From Clostridia bacterium (lineage in GTDB: Bacteria > Bacillota > Clostridia > TANB77 > CAG-508): DNA of 64,000 nt. Location: the NCBI GenBank assembly GCA_900759015.1, contig CAAEUE010000002.1, positions 62,001 to 126,000 on the forward strand, read 5' to 3'. The translations under genes were made by a program, and so were the position numbers. Below are positions 25,190 through 33,796 of the stretch, piece by piece. Positions within the stretch are counted from its first letter, which is position 1; each line of letters starts with the position of its first letter. The notes under the pieces are model-generated. The model did not search any database and was not told the DNA's origin. It was given only the letters and a program-made list of their open reading frames with translations.

Positions 25190-26239
25190 TTACATACCTT
25201 CTTTCTTATTATTATCTTCATTTAATTTTTTACTTATATATTTCATTACAGCTATAACTTTTGCATAGTCCATTCTTTTTGGTCCTATAATTCCTATTGT
25301 TCCTAAATCTTTATCACCGATAGTATGTTTAAAAGTTATAATGCTGAAATCTTTTAGATTACTATTTTCATCATCATCACCAATAAAGACATTAATATCT
25401 TCTGCATCTCCAGAATTAAATATTTCTAACATTTCATCTTTAGCGTCTAGTAAATTGACAAAGTTCTTTGCTACCTTCATACTTTTAAATTCTGGTAAGT
25501 CAAAAGATTTTTTTGCACCTTCTAAAAATATATTGTTATTTTCTTCTTCAACTATCCTATTTATTTGCTCTATAATGGCTTTCATAATTCCTATACTATA
25601 ATGAACTTCTGAGAAAATATAATCTGCCATTGGCTTGTCTATTTTAGATAAAGGCTTTCCTCTTAATCTTGTATTAAATAGGTTGTTTAAAGTATCTACT
25701 TGGCTTTCTGTTATATCTTCGTCAAATTTGATAATTGTTTCTTTTACTAAACCTGTATCTGTTACAATTACAACCATCAACATTCTTTGTCCTAAAGAAA
25801 CAAATTTAATTTCTTCTATAATTTGTTTATCTGCTTTTGGACCAACTGCAACTGTTGTATAATGGGTTATTTCTGATAAAGTTGTTGTTGCAACCTTAGT
25901 TAGATCTTCTATTTCGTTAACTTTAATTTTTAGCTTGTTTTGAATATATTTAATTTCTTCTAAAGTTAAATTATCTTCTTTTAATAGTTCATTAACGTAA
26001 TACCTATAACCTTCTGCAGATGGCACTCTTCCTGCTGAAGTATGTGGTTTATCTAAAAAACCTATGCTTTCTAATTGAGCCATATCATTTCTTATTGTTG
26101 CACTACTATAATCTAATCCATGGCCTTTTGTTATACTTCCAGAGCTTACAGGTTCTGCTGTATTAATATATTCTTCTACTATTGCTTGTAATACTTTCTT
26201 TTTTCTTTCGTCTAAATCTTTCTTTTTCAATATTTTCAC
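25190..26239 (-). CDS. hrcA: Heat-inducible transcription repressor HrcA
   Basis: Represses its own operon and other class I heat-shock genes by binding CIRCE. Activity depends on GroEL. The 349-residue protein has the N-terminal winged helix (LDERKKKVLQAIVEEYINTA, then VSSGSITKGHGLDYSSATIRNDMAQLE), followed by GYRYYVNELL and the inserted dimerisation region. It ends in LGTIGIIGPKRMDYAKVIAVMKYIS. It is the first gene of the operon, and the matching operator is directly upstream. Confidence 0.97.
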   Translation of the reverse strand: MKILKKKDLDERKKKVLQAIVEEYINTAEPVSSGSITKGHGLDYSSATIRNDMAQLESIGFLDKPHTSAGRVPSAEGYRYYVNELLKEDNLTLEEIKYIQNKLKIKVNEIEDLTKVATTTLSEITHYTTVAVGPKADKQIIEEIKFVSLGQRMLMVVIVTDTGLVKETIIKFDEDITESQVDTLNNLFNTRLRGKPLSKIDKPMADYIFSEVHYSIGIMKAIIEQINRIVEEENNNIFLEGAKKSFDLPEFKSMKVAKNFVNLLDAKDEMLEIFNSGDAEDINVFIGDDDENSNLKDFSIITFKHTIGDKDLGTIGIIGPKRMDYAKVIAVMKYISKKLNEDNNKKEGM

Positions 26240-26243
26240 CTCT

Positions 26244-26270
26244 TTAGCACTCTTTGTATCTGATTGCTAA
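26244..26270 (-). promoter_or_regulatory. CIRCE operator
   Basis: Read on the minus strand: TTAGCAATC, nine bases, GAGTGCTAA. The plus strand shows TTAGCACTC at 26244-26252 and GATTGCTAA at 26262-26270. One base differs from the perfect TTAGCACTC-N9-GAGTGCTAA inverted repeat. It lies 5 bases before hrcA and just downstream of a promoter, the usual place for HrcA repression. At the RNA level it may also affect message stability. Confidence 0.93.
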
Positions 26271-26281
26271 ATTCTTTAAAT

Positions 26282-26310
26282 ATATTATATTCAATTTTAG
26301 CAAATGTCAA
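26282..26310 (-). promoter_or_regulatory. Sigma-A promoter of the heat-shock operon
   Basis: TTGACA is the reverse complement of 26305-26310. TATAAT (26289-26284, 15-base spacer) or TAATAT (26287-26282, 17-base spacer) is the -10. It lies immediately upstream of the CIRCE element, and no sigma-B-like sequence was noted. Confidence 0.75.
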
Positions 26311-26384
26311 TACCTTTTGCTAAAATTTCTTTGTGAATTTTTTGTGAATTAAGTTTTAGTCATTTTGCTAATTTATACGCAAAA

Positions 26385-26411
26385 AGAGTCTAGTACAATG
26401 TACTAAACTCT
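26385..26411 (-). terminator. Hairpin upstream of the heat-shock promoter
   Basis: AGAGTCTAGTAC at 26385-26396 pairs with GTACTAAACTCT at 26400-26411 with two unpaired positions. Minus-strand reading ends in CTTTTT. A second insulator below the lipase-like gene. Confidence 0.6.
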
Positions 26412-26449
26412 CCTTTTACTAAATTATAGCTAAAAATATATTTTTACAT

Positions 26450-26474
26450 AAAAAACGGGGGCATTGCCCCCTCG
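26450..26474 (-). terminator. Rho-independent terminator of the hydrolase gene
   Basis: GGGGGC at 26457-26462, loop ATT, GCCCCC at 26466-26471. Read on the minus strand it is followed by GTTTTTT. It sits 20 bases after the gene end. Confidence 0.88.
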
Positions 26475-26493
26475 TATTGTCAAATGGCTTTCA

Positions 26494-27426
26494 TTAGTTA
26501 AATAATTTCTTTGTTACCCAGTTGTATACATCGGCATACACCTGCTCTTTTATTGCCTCGTGCAAAATGTCGTGTCGTAATCCAGGATACATCTTCACTT
26601 CAATATCCTTGACTCCGGCCTTGCACATCACCTTTTCTGTCACCATTACACCTTTTCCGCAGTCCCCTACAGGGTCCATTTCACCGGAAATAAGTAAAAT
26701 AGGCAAACTCTTATCCATATTCCACACATTTTTTTCATGTGAGGAATAAAGCATTCCTTCAAGTAATTCTCTAAAAAGGCCTGCAGAGAAATCTCCTCCT
26801 CTTTGAGGATCTGCTATGTACTCATCCAACGCTTCTTCGTCGCTACACAACCAATCATACTCCGTTCTGTTCGGAGCAAAGATTTTGTTGTATGTTCCAA
26901 AAGTCAAATTATGAATTGTTGGTGTTGAGTTATCTTCTCCAGCCTTTTTCGCTTCCAAATTCGCCACAAGTTTTGCAATCTTAATTGCTACTGGAGGCAT
27001 CTGACCTGTTCCCATTAGTATAGCAGCAGCCAAATCTCCCGGATTATCAATCAAATAGGTTCTTACTACAAATGAACCTAATGAGAAACCGAGCATAACA
27101 TAAGGTAAATCAGGATACCTTTCCACCGTAATGTTTTTAAGCATCTTGATATCCTCAACTACCCATTTCCATGAGCCTTTTGGTCCAAAGTACATTGGTT
27201 TTGCACCCTCGGCTATGGATTTTCCATGACCTAAATGGTCGTTTCCAACCACTATAAAGCCTTTTTCTGTTAAATATCTTGCAAAATCTTCATATCGCAA
27301 GATGTATTCAGTAACTCCATGAGCAATCTGAATGATTCCCACAGGTTCCCCCTTGGGCATCCATCTCACTGCGTGGATGTTAGTTTTTTTGTCTGCTGAT
27401 TGGTAGTAAAATTCATACCTCTTCAT
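26494..27426 (-). CDS. Alpha/beta hydrolase (monoacylglycerol lipase/lysophospholipase-like)
   Basis: The 310-residue protein has the serine aminopeptidase S33/MGL-type fold. It shows the oxyanion HG in IIQIAHGVTEYILRYEDFA, NDHLGHGKS, the nucleophile in LGFSLGSFVVR (about residue 113), the acid in LISGEMDPVG, and the His in PGLRHDILHE. It likely cleaves esters of fatty acids or lysophospholipids. No signal peptide. Codon use is markedly less AT-biased than that of the flanking hrcA and hemW. The gene stands alone with a GC-rich terminator, which suggests horizontal acquisition. Confidence 0.85.
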   Translation of the reverse strand: MKRYEFYYQSADKKTNIHAVRWMPKGEPVGIIQIAHGVTEYILRYEDFARYLTEKGFIVVGNDHLGHGKSIAEGAKPMYFGPKGSWKWVVEDIKMLKNITVERYPDLPYVMLGFSLGSFVVRTYLIDNPGDLAAAILMGTGQMPPVAIKIAKLVANLEAKKAGEDNSTPTIHNLTFGTYNKIFAPNRTEYDWLCSDEEALDEYIADPQRGGDFSAGLFRELLEGMLYSSHEKNVWNMDKSLPILLISGEMDPVGDCGKGVMVTEKVMCKAGVKDIEVKMYPGLRHDILHEAIKEQVYADVYNWVTKKLFN

Positions 27427-27562
27427 TGATGTTTTCCTCCTATTGCCATTTGACTAATTAATTTATCTGCCAGATTAATTGTTCTAGCTAAACAAACTAA
27501 TTTAGTTCATTTTACCACTTTTTCTGGCTTTTTTCAATTATGTAAAGCTACTTTTATAACAA

Positions 27563-28681
27563 TTATACAAATTCTTCCCACACTATATTTGCCAAGTCTA
27601 AGCCCTTATTTGTAAGCTTTATATTGTCTAAATCTATCTCTACTAAGCCTTCTTCTGTAAGTTTATTAAGTTCATCTTTAAATAAATACAATGGATTGTC
27701 CACATATTTTTGTTTAAATTCTGATATACTTACACCTTCTAGAGTTCTTAGGCCCAACATCATATATTCTTTTTTTGCGTCTTCTATTGTTTGTTTTTCT
27801 TCTATTTTCTTATTATCTGGATTTTGCAAATATTCTTCTAAACTATTTGTATTAGAATATCTTATATTATTATAATAAGAATGTGCTGCCACACCAAAAC
27901 CAAGGTAACTATGTTGTTTCCAACAATTATAATTATGTTTAGATTTATATCCTTTTTTGGCAAAATTAGAGATTTCATAATGTTCATAACCATTAGCTTC
28001 CAAAACATCTTTAACTTTCCAATACATTTCTCTTTCCACTTCATCAGTTGGTAAATCAAGTTTTCCTAAATTAACTAATACTTCTAATTTCGTATTTTCT
28101 TCTAAAATTAATGAATATACAGAAATATGTTTTGGATTTAAACTAATAATGTCTATAAGGCTATCTTCAACATCTTGCAAAGTTTGCTCAGGAAGTCCAA
28201 TCATTAAATCCACATTAATATTTTTAAATCCAATTTCTTTAGCTAGTTTATATGTATTTAAAAAATCTTCATATTTATGTATTCTTCCTATTTCTTCTAA
28301 TAACTTATCTTTAGTAGATTGCAATCCTATACTTAATCTGTTTATTCCTGCTTCCTTATATAATAGTAACTTGTTTTCTGTTACAGTACCTGGGTTTACC
28401 TCAATTGTTATTTCTGCATTCTTTTTTACTTTATAATTATCCCTTATACAATTTAAAATTTCTGCTATATATGACGCATCTATAATTGATGGTGTTCCAC
28501 CACCAATATATATTGTATCTACATAATTTTTTACTCTTTTGCTTCTTTCTTTTATTTCTTCTTTTAGTGCTTGTACATAATCTTCTTGTTTTTCCAATTT
28601 TCCTGGATATGAGCAAAAATCACAATAATAACATTTGCGCATACAAAAAGGTATATGTACATATATACCTATATTTTCCAT
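27563..28681 (-). CDS. hemW: Radical SAM heme chaperone HemW (coproporphyrinogen III oxidase-like)
   Basis: The 372-residue radical SAM enzyme opens YVHIPFCMRKCYYCDFC, giving the C13-x3-C17-x2-C20 cluster and an extra Cys23. GGGTPSIID, SIGLQSTKD and MIGLPEQT are family signatures, and the C-terminal HemN-like winged-helix domain is present. Such proteins pass heme to target enzymes rather than oxidising coproporphyrinogen. The cysteine set and length fit HemW, not HemN. It is the last gene of the prmC-whiA-hemW set, with a one-base gap from whiA. Confidence 0.93.
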   Translation of the reverse strand: MENIGIYVHIPFCMRKCYYCDFCSYPGKLEKQEDYVQALKEEIKERSKRVKNYVDTIYIGGGTPSIIDASYIAEILNCIRDNYKVKKNAEITIEVNPGTVTENKLLLYKEAGINRLSIGLQSTKDKLLEEIGRIHKYEDFLNTYKLAKEIGFKNINVDLMIGLPEQTLQDVEDSLIDIISLNPKHISVYSLILEENTKLEVLVNLGKLDLPTDEVEREMYWKVKDVLEANGYEHYEISNFAKKGYKSKHNYNCWKQHSYLGFGVAAHSYYNNIRYSNTNSLEEYLQNPDNKKIEEKQTIEDAKKEYMMLGLRTLEGVSISEFKQKYVDNPLYLFKDELNKLTEEGLVEIDLDNIKLTNKGLDLANIVWEEFV

Positions 28682-28682
28682 C

Positions 28683-29552
28683 TTATATTTCCTCTGCTAT
28701 TTTTATTAATTTGTTCAATCTATAATTTACTCCAGATTTTCCTACTGGTATTTTTAGCATATTTCCTAATTCTATTAAACTAGCATCTGGATTTTTTAGT
28801 CTAAGCTCTGCAATTTCTTTTAATTCATCAGATAAATTTGTAAATTTTTTACTAGCTTTTAATTTCTTGATTGCTTCTATCTGTTTAGTAGCTGCATTAA
28901 CTGTCTTATTTAAATTAGCAACTTCACAATTTACCATTCTGTTTACATTATTTCTAGCTTCTTTTATTACTCTTATCTCTTCAAATTTAAGCATAGCACC
29001 ACTTGCACCAATACAAACTAAAAAATTGGATATATCTTCTCCCTCTTTTATATACAATGCAATACTTCCATTTTTATTAAGTGTTTTAGCTGTTATATTA
29101 TATTGTTTCATAAAATCTTTTATAATTAATAGATTTTCTAAATTACTAAAATTAATTTCCAAATGATATGTATTACTTGGCTCGCTTACTAATCCAGCTC
29201 CCATAAAAGCTCCTCTAAGTAATGCTTTTATATCTTTGTCTTCCATTTCTTTTGGCTTATTAAATTTGACATAATTTGAATTAAAAGAACAATTACTTAA
29301 ATTTTCTGGTTTGCTAAATGTAATTACATAGAAATTTCCTTGCATTTCTATTTTATATTTTATCTCCATATTATTTAGTAGTTTATTAAATCTATTAATA
29401 TTAAATTCGTTTTCTGTAGAAAATTTTACCTTTTTTTCTACTTTTGTATTTTTAGTTATTAAATAACCAACTAATTCATAATAAACAGCTTGCTTATCCT
29501 TTAAATTATTCAGTTTACTTAATTCTTCTTTTATTTCAGATGAAAAAGACAT
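28683..29552 (-). CDS. whiA: DNA-binding protein WhiA
   Basis: A 289-residue protein with an N-terminal domain related to LAGLIDADG endonucleases. It has MSFSSEIKEELSKL at the start, then LLRGAFMGAGLVSEPSNTYHLEI near residues 108-128. A C-terminal helix-turn-helix follows, with NAATKQIEAIKKL and LSDELKEIAELRLKNPDASL near 215-260 and GKSGVNYRLNKL at the end. In Bacillus it affects cell division and chromosome segregation, and in actinomycetes it is a sporulation regulator. It usually neighbours yvcK and rapZ but here lies between prmC and hemW. Its stop abuts the hemW start. Confidence 0.95.
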   Translation of the reverse strand: MSFSSEIKEELSKLNNLKDKQAVYYELVGYLITKNTKVEKKVKFSTENEFNINRFNKLLNNMEIKYKIEMQGNFYVITFSKPENLSNCSFNSNYVKFNKPKEMEDKDIKALLRGAFMGAGLVSEPSNTYHLEINFSNLENLLIIKDFMKQYNITAKTLNKNGSIALYIKEGEDISNFLVCIGASGAMLKFEEIRVIKEARNNVNRMVNCEVANLNKTVNAATKQIEAIKKLKASKKFTNLSDELKEIAELRLKNPDASLIELGNMLKIPVGKSGVNYRLNKLIKIAEEI

Positions 29553-29554
29553 TT

Positions 29555-30391
29555 TTACACCTTCTTTACAACTACTATTCTATCATTATCTCCTAAATCT
29601 TTTTTAGTTTTTACTAGTTCATATCTTTTATCTGCTTTAATTAATTTTTCCAATTCTTCCTTTTGATCAAATCCAATTTCTAAAAAGAGCATACCATTAT
29701 CAGCTAAAAACTTAAATGCTTCATTGATAATTTTTTTATAAAAATATAAGCCATCTTCTCCACCATCTAACGCAATAATTGGCTCATTTTTTACCTCTTT
29801 ATCTAGTGTGTTAATAACTTGTGTTTTTATGTATGGTGGATTTGATACAATTACATCAAAATCTTTATTTTGTATATCTGCAAACATATCTGAACATTTG
29901 AATTTTACATCAACATTATTATTCTTTGCATTTATTTGTGCAACTTTTAATGCTTCCTTACTTATATCTATACCATAAACTTCTGAATTTTGCATATATT
30001 TTTTTAAAGAAATTGCAATACAGCCACTTCCTGTACACATATCTAATATTTTTACATGTTCATTTTTATATGTATTTATAACTTCCTCTACTAAAATTTC
30101 TGTATCGCTTCTTGGAATTAGTACATTTTGATTAACAAAAAAGTTTAATTTCATAAATTCTTGATTATTGGTTATATATTGTATTGGAATATAATTTCTT
30201 AACTGTTCAATTCCATCTAATATCTTTTTTTCATGAATTTCGTCTAATTCATCTTCACTATGAGCCATAACATATTCTTTCGGTTTATTTAAAACTGAAG
30301 CTACCAATAATCTTATCTTTAATAGTGGTTCTTCTATATTTTTTTCTTTTAATTTAATTATTCCATTTTTTACTATTTCATTTATTGTCAT
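29555..30391 (-). CDS. prmC: Peptide chain release factor glutamine methyltransferase
   Basis: Methylates the Gln of the GGQ motif in RF1 and RF2. The SAM-binding core has ILDMCTGSGCIAISL (about residues 104-118), the substrate-binding motif VSNPPYI (about 170-176) and LFLEIGFDQ. ATG 30391 (278 residues) is chosen, since GGAAGG lies seven bases upstream and the 12 preceding codons are unlike the family. One operon with whiA and hemW. Confidence 0.93.
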   Translation of the reverse strand: MTINEIVKNGIIKLKEKNIEEPLLKIRLLVASVLNKPKEYVMAHSEDELDEIHEKKILDGIEQLRNYIPIQYITNNQEFMKLNFFVNQNVLIPRSDTEILVEEVINTYKNEHVKILDMCTGSGCIAISLKKYMQNSEVYGIDISKEALKVAQINAKNNNVDVKFKCSDMFADIQNKDFDVIVSNPPYIKTQVINTLDKEVKNEPIIALDGGEDGLYFYKKIINEAFKFLADNGMLFLEIGFDQKEELEKLIKADKRYELVKTKKDLGDNDRIVVVKKV

Positions 30392-30470
30392 AAATAATCC
30401 TTCCATTATATACAGCTTGCTTTGCACTCACGCTAATATAGGCAATTTAACATTGTTATATACATAAAAA

Positions 30471-30667
30471 AACTTACCCCGCCTTAGCCGTAAGAAGTTT
30501 AGAAATTTTAAGAGCCTACTCGCGTAGGTGGGTGTCTTGTTAAATGCTTGTGGGCTTCTTACTACTAAATAGAAGTGTAAGCTTGCACGCCACATCTAAA
30601 GGCGGACTCCCTTATAAAATTTGTTGGTTCTAAAATTCCAGTCTACACGCACTATGCAGGGAAGTTT
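30471..30667 (-). ncRNA. ssrS: 6S RNA (SsrS)
   Basis: The minus-strand transcript of about 195 bases has the hallmarks of 6S RNA, the sigma-A holoenzyme-binding regulator. Its ends AACTTCCCTGC and GCGGGGTAAGTT pair. It has a large central bulge. The strand reading AAGAAGCCCACAAGCATTTA followed by ACAAGACACCCACCT resembles the conserved GAGAAGCC...GACGACAC..CACCT segment known from E. coli 6S, and AAGGGAGTCCGCC is present in the opposing strand. A run of seven T follows as a likely terminator. The region has no coding frame. It lies between prmC and sigK, and the length is right for a Clostridia 6S RNA. Confidence 0.85.
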
Positions 30668-30888
30668 TTGTTTGTCGTTTATTTAATTTAATAGTATCTT
30701 AACATATTATTAATTTGTTTTCAATATCTTTTTTGTGCAATTTTTGTGTTTTTTCTGTTTTATCTTATGAATGCTTCGTTAAAGTTATTAATTTTAATTT
30801 GTTTATATAATTCTAGTATTTGTACTTTTTTAAATTTTATGATAAAATTATTGTAATTATGTGTAAATATTTAAATTTCAATGGTCCA

Positions 30889-30917
30889 GGCACAAAAATA
30901 GTTTTTAAACATATACT
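30889..30917 (+). promoter_or_regulatory. Candidate sporulation-type promoter of sigK
   Basis: GGCACA at 30889-30894, about 15 bases, then CATATACT at 30910-30917. The AC-containing upstream box and CATA-type downstream box resemble SigE/SigK promoters of endospore formers. A tentative call based on pattern only. Confidence 0.35.
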
Positions 30918-30949
30918 TTTCATATAGTGATTTTTATGGAGGTATATAT

Positions 30950-31654
30950 ATGTTCTCTACTATTTCGTTGGCTGGATTTATTTCTTTTTTAAGTTCTGCC
31001 GTTTTTGTTGTTGGATATATTCAAAGTTCTAGTTTGTTTCCAGAACCTCTTTCACAATCAGAAGAAATATATTATTTAGATAAATTTAAAGCTGGTGATA
31101 ATGAAGCCAGAAATATTTTAATAGAAAAAAACCTGCGTTTAGTAGCTCATGTGGCAAAAAAATATTCTACATCTAACATCGAACAAGATGATTTAATTTC
31201 TATAGGTACTATTGGTCTTATAAAAGGTATAAATAGTTTTAAACATGATAAAGGTGTAAAACTTTCTACATACATTGCCAAATGCATAGATAATGAAATT
31301 CTAATGTTCTTACGTTCTTCTAAAAAACTTCAAGCAGAAGTAAAATTAAGTGATCCTATCGGTAAAGATAAAGATGACAATGTTGTTACATTGCAAGAAG
31401 TCTTAGAAGCTGATATTAAGAGCATAGAAGATGAAGTGGATTTAGGATTAAAAAAGGAAAAACTTTATACCAATATAGATAAAATATTAAAAGAAAGAGA
31501 AAAAGAAATACTTATTAGAAGATTTGGCCTTAATGGTCATAAACCAGAAACGCAAAATGAAATTGCCAAAGATTTAGGTATTTCTAGATCATATGTTTCA
31601 AGAATAGAAACGAAAGCTATAAAAAAATTAGAAACAAAACTAAAAAAGGACTAA
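30950..31654 (+). CDS. sigK: RNA polymerase sporulation sigma factor sigma-K
   Basis: Mother-cell sigma factor for late sporulation. The 234-residue protein begins with a hydrophobic pro-sequence (MFSTISLAGFISFLSSAVFV) expected to anchor the inactive precursor. The core follows: region 2 (NLRLVAHVAKKYSTSNIEQD, then DLISIGTIGLIKGINSFKHD), region 2.4 and region 4 (REKEILIRRFGLNG, IAKDLGISRSYVSRIE). The gene is continuous, so no skin-like element interrupts it. ATG follows GGAGG. Activation by SpoIVFB-type cleavage is known for the family. Confidence 0.93.
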   Translation: MFSTISLAGFISFLSSAVFVVGYIQSSSLFPEPLSQSEEIYYLDKFKAGDNEARNILIEKNLRLVAHVAKKYSTSNIEQDDLISIGTIGLIKGINSFKHDKGVKLSTYIAKCIDNEILMFLRSSKKLQAEVKLSDPIGKDKDDNVVTLQEVLEADIKSIEDEVDLGLKKEKLYTNIDKILKEREKEILIRRFGLNGHKPETQNEIAKDLGISRSYVSRIETKAIKKLETKLKKD

Positions 31655-31666
31655 TTAGTCCTTTTT
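31643..31666 (+). terminator. Terminator overlapping the sigK stop
   Basis: AAAAAGGACTA at 31643-31653, loop ATT-like, AGTCCTTTTT at 31657-31666. The stop codon is inside the stem and T residues follow. Confidence 0.75.
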
Positions 31667-31687
31667 ATTACATATTATGTACAACTT

Positions 31688-32971
31688 CTAATATTTTACT
31701 CTATCTTCTACACTTGTAGTTTGCCCATCTAGAAAATGATACTTATATTTTTTTCTATCCTCCATAGGAACAGGATTTTTTTCAATTTCTTCTGTAAATG
31801 GATTAATATATCCATACACATATTCTGGTGAAATATATCCAGGGTGTTGTGTATCTGCTTCTGGAAAATCAGAATTCCAAATAGGTTCTTCTGAATTTTT
31901 ATTAAATAACCTTTTAGGCAACATAATAATTATTTTATGATCTGGCACCATTAATCCCATAAAATATTTATCTTCTTCAAAATTTCCGTGAGCTGTTCTT
32001 TTTAATACATTTATACAATCTTCTCCCTGAGTTGAAGAATGTAAGCCTTCCTTATATATACTATCTCTAATCTCATGAGTACCTTCTGTTGATCTCAAGT
32101 GATTGGATGCATTTATATAATGTGTTATGAAGAAATTATCTTTATCTTCGTACAAACTTTCCATTTGTTTTCCGTATTTTATTGAATAATTACCATCTTC
32201 ACGCAAATACTCTCGTCCCGCATATAGTAAGTCTGTTACATCTCCTGACGCAATGCATTCTAAATCTTCATCACAAGTCTTTCTTAAACCTTCGAATAAA
32301 AATCTTTTAGGAATTTTATATTTTCCATCTTCTACTTGTTTTGGGTTCCTTAATTCTTCTAATAATCTTTCCGCATTATTTATAGCTATTTTTATAAAGG
32401 TTTTATCAGTATTCGTTCTATCTTTCACTTCTTCTAGTTTTGGCAAAAATTTTTCTATATATTTTTCATATACTTCTGTATCGTTAGATTTATCAAATTT
32501 AATATATCTTATATCACGCTCAATTAACTCTTTCATAAATTCTGGGTTTTTAGCCAAATCCGGATTTTCGTTAACTACAAAGTTTATTGCTATATCTTCA
32601 TTTTCCATTTTTTCTAATTTTTTCTTTGCATTTTCTGGATTTAATGTCTGTTCATCTAAATCTAATTTTCTTTTTTCTAACCTTAAATTTGAAATCTGCT
32701 CATTTAATTCTGCTAGTTTTTTACTATTATCAGCTGAAGTTTTTAATTCTTGTTTATACTGTTTAGAAAAAGTTCGCATAAAAAATTCTATTATTGGATT
32801 TCTTTTCCTATAGATAGAAAGACCTCTATTCTCTTGATTTAATCTTAATATAGCCTCTTTAGTTTCTTGCATTTCTTCTTCTAACTTTATTTTTCTTGTT
32901 TGCAAGCCTTCGCTTTTTTGGATTATTTGCATTAATTCATTCTTTGAATTTTCTAATACTTCATTTAGCAT
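31688..32971 (-). CDS. Unknown 427-aa protein with N-terminal coiled coil
   Basis: Not recognised. Residues about 1-135 are a strong heptad-like coiled coil (long runs of Leu, Glu, Lys and Gln). Then comes a helical linker of conserved-looking DIAINFVVNENPDLAKNPEF, and a globular C-terminal half. This half includes HYINASNHLRSTEGTHEIRD, YMGLMVPDHKIIIMLPKRLF-like strands (here YFMGLMVPDHKIIIMLPKRL) and a terminal YISPEYVYGYINP. No signal peptide. It has an AAGGAG ribosome site and is isolated from sigK by a terminator and from 33.2 kb by about 200 bases, so it is monocistronic. The C-terminal half looks enzyme-like but I make no family claim. Confidence 0.55.
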   Translation of the reverse strand: MLNEVLENSKNELMQIIQKSEGLQTRKIKLEEEMQETKEAILRLNQENRGLSIYRKRNPIIEFFMRTFSKQYKQELKTSADNSKKLAELNEQISNLRLEKRKLDLDEQTLNPENAKKKLEKMENEDIAINFVVNENPDLAKNPEFMKELIERDIRYIKFDKSNDTEVYEKYIEKFLPKLEEVKDRTNTDKTFIKIAINNAERLLEELRNPKQVEDGKYKIPKRFLFEGLRKTCDEDLECIASGDVTDLLYAGREYLREDGNYSIKYGKQMESLYEDKDNFFITHYINASNHLRSTEGTHEIRDSIYKEGLHSSTQGEDCINVLKRTAHGNFEEDKYFMGLMVPDHKIIIMLPKRLFNKNSEEPIWNSDFPEADTQHPGYISPEYVYGYINPFTEEIEKNPVPMEDRKKYKYHFLDGQTTSVEDRVKY

Positions 32972-33151
32972 AAGTTTCTCCTTATTTTTTATTATATAGA
33001 TTTTTTCTATACAACATATTAAATTCCTTAGCGATAAAATTTTCTTTCTTCATAATTATAACATTAATATTTTTATTGTGATATATTTTCACAAAAAATT
33101 GTAAAAATTTTCTTTCTTGTTTTTTTACATATGCTGGTAATCAAAAAGAAA

Positions 33152-33178
33152 AACGGTACAAGTTCAACTTGCACCGTT
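33152..33178 (-). terminator. Terminator of the 33.2 kb membrane protein gene
   Basis: AACGGTACAAGTT at 33152-33164 pairs with AACTTGCACCGTT at 33166-33178 with one mismatch. On the minus strand it ends in GTTTTTC. Confidence 0.8.
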
Positions 33179-33189
33179 CGTTAGAATTG

Positions 33190-33615
33190 TTACTCGCTTT
33201 TAGAATATGTATAGTGACACTCAATATATGTTAGAGCAAAAAACATTACTGGAAATTTAACCATTTCTGCCCAATTTTTCACCTCAAATATCACTCCTAT
33301 GAAAAAAGCAAGAATAAAATAAACTACGACTATTGTAATAACACTATCTATTATAATCATCTTCATATTAGTTTTATTTTTTTCTGTTAATCTTGTCTTA
33401 AAATTAATAATCTTAGCCTGATCTTGCTGTGTTTCATCAGAATATATTTTATAGTTAAAAATTATATTAGCTGCAATATTAGATACACTGCATAAAATAG
33501 ATATAATTAACCAATTTTTATTCCCGTACCATAGCTTTAGTATTACAGCTGAAATAAAAAAAGCATACACCGCATAAAGTATTAACCGAGCTACATTCTT
33601 TAAATTTTCTTTCAT
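33190..33615 (-). CDS. Small membrane protein, 141 aa, four hydrophobic segments
   Basis: Not recognised. Four likely membrane helices: about residues 9-27, 34-54, 88-112 and 117-132. A cytoplasmic-looking basic loop near 68-85 (INFKTRLTEKNKTNMK) suggests the middle faces the cytosol. Residues DETQQDQAK are unusual in the first loop. It has an AGGAGG ribosome site and its own terminator and so appears to be a separate transcription unit. Base composition is similar to its neighbours. Confidence 0.7.
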   Translation of the reverse strand: MKENLKNVARLILYAVYAFFISAVILKLWYGNKNWLIISILCSVSNIAANIIFNYKIYSDETQQDQAKIINFKTRLTEKNKTNMKMIIIDSVITIVVVYFILAFFIGVIFEVKNWAEMVKFPVMFFALTYIECHYTYSKSE

Positions 33616-33758
33616 TTCCTAATCCTCCTAAATTCTAGAATTCATTTTTATACCATTATTTCCATGATATAAATTACTTATAAAACATACTTTTGAAATA
33701 ATAGCATATTAGTACTTACATTTCAACAATAAAAGTTATTAAAAATCGTTTATACTAA

Positions 33759-33789
33759 AAAGATACATAGCAACTTTCTATGTATCTTT
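33759..33789 (-). terminator. Terminator after the thioesterase gene
   Basis: AAAGATACATAG at 33759-33770 and CTATGTATCTTT at 33778-33789 pair perfectly. The minus strand then reads TTTTT. Confidence 0.8.
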
Positions 33790-33796
33790 ACTTAAT

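Larger units (their letters stand above)
30392..30949. other. Intergenic region between prmC and sigK
   Basis: Holds the 6S RNA gene at 30471-30667 on the minus strand and, in 30700-30949, only AT-rich sequence with a candidate late sporulation promoter ahead of sigK. No additional gene seen. Confidence 0.6.
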
